Shown here in pieces: positions 5,806 through 9,200 of a DNA stretch of 9,200 nt. Position 1 is the stretch's first letter, and each line of letters begins with the position of its first letter. The DNA comes from an uncultured Oscillospiraceae bacterium (GTDB lineage Bacteria > Bacillota > Clostridia > Oscillospirales > Oscillospiraceae), in assembly GCA_949093475.1 (NCBI GenBank), contig CARXAY010000039.1, positions 1 through 9,200 of the forward strand, in the 5' to 3' direction. A program made the position numbers and the translations under genes. The notes beneath the pieces are model-generated. The model was not told where the DNA came from. It did no database searches and saw nothing but the letters and a program-made list of their open reading frames with translations.

Positions 5806-5812
5806 TTGTCAA
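5784..5812 (-). promoter_or_regulatory. Promoter of tRNA-Ala
   Basis: On the minus strand, a perfect TTGACA (5812-5807) is followed after 17 bases by TAACAT (5789-5784, four of six). Transcription would start near 5777, about 25 bases before the mature tRNA 5' end, a usual length for a pre-tRNA leader. Confidence 0.65.
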
Positions 5813-5833
5813 GCCTTTTTTTGCGTCCTGCCC

Positions 5834-6457
5834 TTATTTTTTGGAGAAGTGCGCCTCCACCAGCGGAGTCAGCACATCCACCAGATCACGCATATCCCAC
5901 CCGGAGGTATTGACGCACAGGTGATAGCCCCGCACATCGCCCCAGCGGCGGTCGGTAAGCAGGGCGCGGTAACGGGCGCGCTCCTTGTCCACCTTGGCCA
6001 TGCGCCGCTTCAGCTCGGAGTCAGTGAGCTTCTTTTCCTCCTCACTCTGCCGGGCACGGCAGCGCTTGAGCTTGCTGTCCTCGTCGGCGTAGACAAAGAG
6101 GTTGAACGGTTCTTCCGCGCGCAGCACCACATCGGCGCAGCGGCCCACGATGACGCAGTCTCCCTTTTGGGCCAGAGACTTGAGGAGCTTGGTCTGCTCG
6201 GTCATGACCTCCATATGGGGGTCGAGCATGGCCGAGGTATGGGCAAAGGTGTGCCCGAAGGTGATGGGGTAATACGCGCTGACCCCCCGCTCGGAAATGC
6301 TGGCAATGTACTCCTCCGCCAGCCCGCTGCGCTGGGCCACGGCAGTGATGATCTCCCGGTCATAGTAGGCAATGCCCATACGCTCTGCCAGACGTTTGCC
6401 TACCTCCCGTCCCCCGCTGCCAAATTCCCGGCTGACGGTAATGATCCTGTGTCCCAT
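5834..6457 (-). CDS. Cytidylate kinase-like family protein
   Basis: The 207-residue product fits the cytidylate-kinase-like family (PF13189 type), which is distinct from true Cmk. The N-terminus reads HRIITVSREFGSGGREVGKRLAE (3-25), where the family signature SR-x-x-GSGG-R-x-IGKRLA replaces a normal P-loop GxxxxGK[ST]. YYDREII (31-37) and CVIVGRCADVVL (101-112) are further family landmarks, followed by a charged, Arg/Lys-rich lid-like region (128-170) with RARYRA-type repeats. Members are predicted nucleotide- or phosphate-binding kinases but their substrate is not established; I assign none. Start choice: AGGAGG at 6472-6467 is nine bases from ATG 6457, three from ATG 6463 and abuts GTG 6466, so 6457 is preferred. 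It has its own candidate promoter and no adjacent partner gene. True cmk, fused or next to ispH/rpsA, is not indicated. Confidence 0.85.
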   Translation of the reverse strand: MGHRIITVSREFGSGGREVGKRLAERMGIAYYDREIITAVAQRSGLAEEYIASISERGVSAYYPITFGHTFAHTSAMLDPHMEVMTEQTKLLKSLAQKGDCVIVGRCADVVLRAEEPFNLFVYADEDSKLKRCRARQSEEEKKLTDSELKRRMAKVDKERARYRALLTDRRWGDVRGYHLCVNTSGWDMRDLVDVLTPLVEAHFSKK

Positions 6458-6466
6458 ACCCATCAC

Positions 6467-6472
6467 CCTCCT
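6467..6472 (-). promoter_or_regulatory. AGGAGG ribosome binding site that decides the start of the cytidylate-kinase-like gene
   Basis: The perfect minus-strand AGGAGG is followed by three in-frame start codons (GTG 6466, ATG 6463, ATG 6457). Only 6457 has normal spacing (nine bases). Confidence 0.7.
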
Positions 6473-6508
6473 GTTTCAGATTGAGAGACGTATCCCTCGT
6501 TGTTTTAT

Positions 6509-6538
6509 ATTTTATCACCAAAACAGCAGAGAAATCAA
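6509..6538 (-). promoter_or_regulatory. Candidate promoter of the cytidylate-kinase-like gene
   Basis: On the minus strand, TTGATT (6538-6533) is followed after 18 bases by TAAAAT (6514-6509, five of six), preceded by TG to make an extended -10. It falls in the AT-rich gap between the permease stop (6556) and this gene, where no terminator hairpin is visible, so read-through from the transporter is also possible. Confidence 0.55.
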
Positions 6539-6555
6539 GAGGGAATTTGGACAGT

Positions 6556-8586
6556 TTACCCGACCATCCTACAATACCCACGGGCAGTGAGCCGGTACAT
6601 CCCCGCGTAAAGGGCCGCAAACACGGCGAATACCCCCAGCGTGCAGATCAACTCCAGCCCCAGATCATAAAGCCCGAAGAGCGTGAACAGGCGGGAGATG
6701 ATGGGGAAGTCAAAGGCCACATGGATGCCCGCCACCAACAGCGGCGCGAAAAACACCGTCCCCATTTGGCTGTTCACCGAGCGGCGGATGTCGCTCTCCT
6801 CCAGCCCCACCTTTTTCATGATCTGGAAGCGGCTTCGATCCTCACGTCCCTCGGAAAGCTGCTTGTAATAGAGAATGAGCAGCGTCGCCAGCAGAAACAG
6901 CGTCCCCAAAAAGATCCCAAGGAACAGGAATCCGCCGTTCATTGCGTAGTAATCGGCGGCGTAGTTGGCGCGGCTCTCCAGTCCCAGCGAGATATACTCC
7001 CCCGCGTCCATGTTTACCAAATCGAACATGGCCTCCTGAAGGTCGTCCTGCTGGGCGTTCACATCGCCGCCCAGATCCCAAAAAGACTTCCATGTCATCT
7101 GCCAGTCGGAATAGTCCCCCGCCGGACGGGCCGCCATCAGCTCCAACAGCGTCTCCCGGGGCAGCACCACGGTATATTCAAAGTCGGACACATAGACCAA
7201 GGCGGTGGTGACCTTGGGGGCTGCCGTCAGGGGCTCGCCCAGCTCCACCGTCCACGGCGCGGCGTCAGGGCCGATCCCCAAGGTGAGGGCGCTTCCGTCG
7301 GGCAGCTTGCCGGTGGTGTAGACGTGGGCCTTGCCGTCCCGGGGAACAGCGCCCCGGCCCATGGCCCGGTCATAGGCGTCGTAGTCAAAGAAGGTAAAGA
7401 GGGCCGTGTTGACGAACTGCTCCGGGCGGGAGGCGGCGTCCACATAAGAGCCATCGTTCAGCACCCGGAAGGAGGCCGAGGCCATGTATTCCGTCTCCTC
7501 CCCCATCTGCGGCGCGTAGCCCTTGTCCGTCATGGACGCGGCCAGAGCGGCTTTCAGCGCGTCCTTATCCAGCGGCGTCTCGGCCAGCGGGTCGTAGCGC
7601 ACCGTCATGGCCGCCTCCTGCGGGAACACGTCGTTGACGCTCCGCCGCACCCCGACGTAAAGCCCCAGCGTACCTGAGATCATCACCAGCACCATGGTAC
7701 ACAGGATGCAGATGTTGGCGAGGCCCACCCCGTTGCGCTTCATGCGGTGGATCATGCCGGAAAGGCCGATGAAGTGGGGCGTTTGATAGTAGTAGCTCTT
7801 GTTCTTCCGCAGGGTCTTGAGGATGACCACGCTCCCCGCGGTAAAGAGACAGTACGTCCCCACGATGACCAGCAGCACCGCCAAAAAGTACACGACCATG
7901 GCGTCTATGGCGGACTTGGTGGTCAGGGCAATGAAATACCCCGCCCCCAGAGTGACAAAACCCGCCGCCGCCAGAAGCCACCGGGCCTTGGGCTCTTTCT
8001 CGCCCACGTTTCCCTCCCGCAGCAGCTCCGCCGGCTTCTGGACGCGGACGCGGAACAGGTCAAGGAGCAGATTAAATCCCAGCACCACCGCGAACAGCAC
8101 CACGGTGGACAGGGCCGCGGCGGGGGAAAATCCCGCCCCGAAGGGGGGCAGGCCCATGAGCAGTCCCAGCAGACGGCCCAAGAGCGCCTGCAAGGCAACC
8201 CCCAGCGCAATGCCGCCCACAACGCCTACCACGCCCAAAAACAGGCTTTCAAATCCCAGCACCAGCCCAATGTGCCGCTTACCCATGCCCAGAACGTTGT
8301 AAAGCCCCAGCTCCCGCTGACGGCCCTTGGCTAAAAAGCGGCCGGTGTAGGTGAGGAAAATCCCGGCAAACACCGCAATGACGAAGGTGCCGATGCTCAT
8401 AAACATGGAAAGGTAGGCGTAGCGGATGCTCGCCGCGGGCCAGACGTTGGGCTGGCTCAACGCCACCGCCACATAAAAGGCGGCGGCGGTGACCATCAGG
8501 GTCAGCAAATAGGGCAGATAGAGCTGCTTGCCCCGGCGGATGTTCTGCCGCGCCAAGCGGGGGTAGAGCTTAACCACGGCCCTCAC
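6556..8586 (-). CDS. BceB-type ABC transporter permease (FtsX/MacB-like domains)
   Basis: The 676-residue membrane protein has the BceB layout of ten helices with one big outside loop. An N-terminal helix (24-44) is followed by helices 2-4 around 59-80, 106-135 and 157-178; a charged stretch carrying QKPAELLREG (183-192) lies before further helices at about 203-223, 229-252 and 288-312. A large extracellular domain spans about 313-548, and helices 8-10 are near 551-573, 611-625 and 641-664. The FtsX-like KGRQRELGLYNVLGMGKRHI (87-106) and the second-copy SRFQIMKKVGLEESDIRRS (555 onward) are coupling segments that contact the ATPase. LLVAGIHVAF (616-625) is typical of BceB relatives. These pumps, with a BceS-type kinase, detect and relieve peptide antibiotics bound to lipid II cycle intermediates such as bacitracin. 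The GTG at 8586 overlaps the ATPase gene by 17 bases; a GTG at 8577 is an alternative. No such peptide can be named from sequence. Confidence 0.9.
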   Translation of the reverse strand: MRAVVKLYPRLARQNIRRGKQLYLPYLLTLMVTAAAFYVAVALSQPNVWPAASIRYAYLSMFMSIGTFVIAVFAGIFLTYTGRFLAKGRQRELGLYNVLGMGKRHIGLVLGFESLFLGVVGVVGGIALGVALQALLGRLLGLLMGLPPFGAGFSPAAALSTVVLFAVVLGFNLLLDLFRVRVQKPAELLREGNVGEKEPKARWLLAAAGFVTLGAGYFIALTTKSAIDAMVVYFLAVLLVIVGTYCLFTAGSVVILKTLRKNKSYYYQTPHFIGLSGMIHRMKRNGVGLANICILCTMVLVMISGTLGLYVGVRRSVNDVFPQEAAMTVRYDPLAETPLDKDALKAALAASMTDKGYAPQMGEETEYMASASFRVLNDGSYVDAASRPEQFVNTALFTFFDYDAYDRAMGRGAVPRDGKAHVYTTGKLPDGSALTLGIGPDAAPWTVELGEPLTAAPKVTTALVYVSDFEYTVVLPRETLLELMAARPAGDYSDWQMTWKSFWDLGGDVNAQQDDLQEAMFDLVNMDAGEYISLGLESRANYAADYYAMNGGFLFLGIFLGTLFLLATLLILYYKQLSEGREDRSRFQIMKKVGLEESDIRRSVNSQMGTVFFAPLLVAGIHVAFDFPIISRLFTLFGLYDLGLELICTLGVFAVFAALYAGMYRLTARGYCRMVG

Positions 8587-9200
8587 CCCCCGAGCGGAGC
8601 GCAGCCAGCGCGGCGGTGATGGAATTGTAGAACTGGTTTTCGCTCTGTCCCTGCCGGTAGAGCTGCTGGAACACCACCCCGTCCTTGATGAACAGCACCC
8701 GGTTCGCGTGGCTGGCCGCCTGAACCGAGTGGGTGACCATCAAAATGGTCTGGCCCTTGGCGTTGATCCGGCCCAACAGCTCCAAAAGCTGGTCGGTGGA
8801 GCGGGAGTCCAGCGCCCCCGTGGGCTCGTCCGCCAAAATGAGCCGCGGGTCGGTAATGAGGGCGCGGGCCACGGCGCACCGCTGCTTCTGTCCGCCGGAC
8901 ACCTCGTAGGGATACTTTTTCAGCAGACTGTCGATCTCCAGCGCCTCGGCCAGCGGCTTGAGCGCTGCCTCCATCTCCGAGACTTTTTTCCCTGCCAGCA
9001 CCAGCGGCAGCAAAATGTTGTCCTTCAGGGAGAAGGTGTCCAGCAGATTGAAGTCCTGAAACACAAAGCCCAGCTTCTCCCGCCGGAACGCCGCCAGCTC
9101 CTTCTCCTTCACCGCCGTCATGTCCTTGCCGTCCAGCAGCACCCGCCCCTTGGTGGGGCTGTCCAACGCCGCCAGAATGTTCAAAAGGGTGGTCTTGCCG
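8570..9200 (-). CDS. BceA-type ABC transporter ATP-binding protein, N-terminus outside the window
   Basis: The frame runs off the right edge; about 209 residues are visible and roughly 40 N-terminal residues are missing. The visible part opens within the Walker A motif (GKTTLLNIL), then has the Q-loop (FVFQDFNLLDTFSLKDN), the signature VSGGQKQR (first residue Val, not Leu), Walker B with LILADEPTGALDSRS, and the H-loop in ILMVTHS. The MacB/LolD/BceA-type order and the short C-terminal tail after the H-loop (IKDGVVFQQLYRQGQS...) identify the subfamily. It drives the permease encoded directly downstream, whose GTG start lies inside its 3' end, so the two are translationally coupled. The TTG at 9182-9184 is inside Walker A and cannot be the start. 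A two-component system would be expected further upstream, beyond 9200. Confidence 0.95.
   Translation of the reverse strand, partial: GKTTLLNILAALDSPTKGRVLLDGKDMTAVKEKELAAFRREKLGFVFQDFNLLDTFSLKDNILLPLVLAGKKVSEMEAALKPLAEALEIDSLLKKYPYEVSGGQKQRCAVARALITDPRLILADEPTGALDSRSTDQLLELLGRINAKGQTILMVTHSVQAASHANRVLFIKDGVVFQQLYRQGQSENQFYNSITAALAALRSGGEGRG

Noticed and set aside
6481..7677. 398-codon open frame on the plus strand opposite the BceB permease
   Set aside because: It is antisense to a well-supported membrane protein; its translation is low-complexity, rich in Gly, Arg, His, Gln and Val without domain motifs, as expected for a shadow frame in GC-rich DNA.

Overview
The window is about 60% GC and densely packed, with genes on both strands, several GTG or TTG candidate starts, AGGAGG-type ribosome binding sites and many GC-rich hairpin terminators. 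The protein types (PepT, a stalk-domain/DUF4358 secreted protein, bacterial ferritin, a cytidylate-kinase-like protein and a BceAB-type ABC transporter) point to a high-GC anaerobic Firmicute, most likely an Oscillospiraceae-type gut clostridium. The organism assignment is inference from gene style, not from a marker gene.

Left part, plus strand (1-1691): the C-terminal end of a membrane protein mannosyltransferase-like enzyme, then a PHP-family histidinol-phosphatase-like phosphoesterase, then ribose-5-phosphate isomerase B. The last two are coupled through a TGATG overlap. The three genes look like one operon and end at a bidirectional terminator shared with the facing gene. That gene (1704-2609, minus) is an alpha/beta hydrolase of the monoacylglycerol-lipase/S33 type.

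Middle (2610-5674): a 100-base divergent promoter region separates the hydrolase from pepT (plus). It is followed by a secreted protein with a copper-amine-oxidase-N-like stalk domain fused to DUF4358, a terminator, and a ferritin gene behind a near-consensus promoter. A 15-bp perfect-stem terminator closes the ferritin gene and also ends the facing tRNA gene.

Right part, minus strand (5677-9200): tRNA-Ala(GGC) with encoded CCA and its own promoter, a cytidylate-kinase-like protein with its own promoter, and a BceB-type permease with its overlapping ATPase, whose N-terminus lies beyond the window edge. The ABC pair is of the family that handles or senses cell-envelope peptide antibiotics.

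All protein genes fall in known families. I found no CRISPR array, insertion sequence, phage gene or clear new multi-gene system. The most unusual items are the stalk-DUF4358 fusion, the nested palindrome on the tRNA-Ala promoter, the PMT/PHP/rpiB operon and the face-to-face promoter candidates between the hydrolase and pepT. No stretch longer than about 220 bases lacks a gene.
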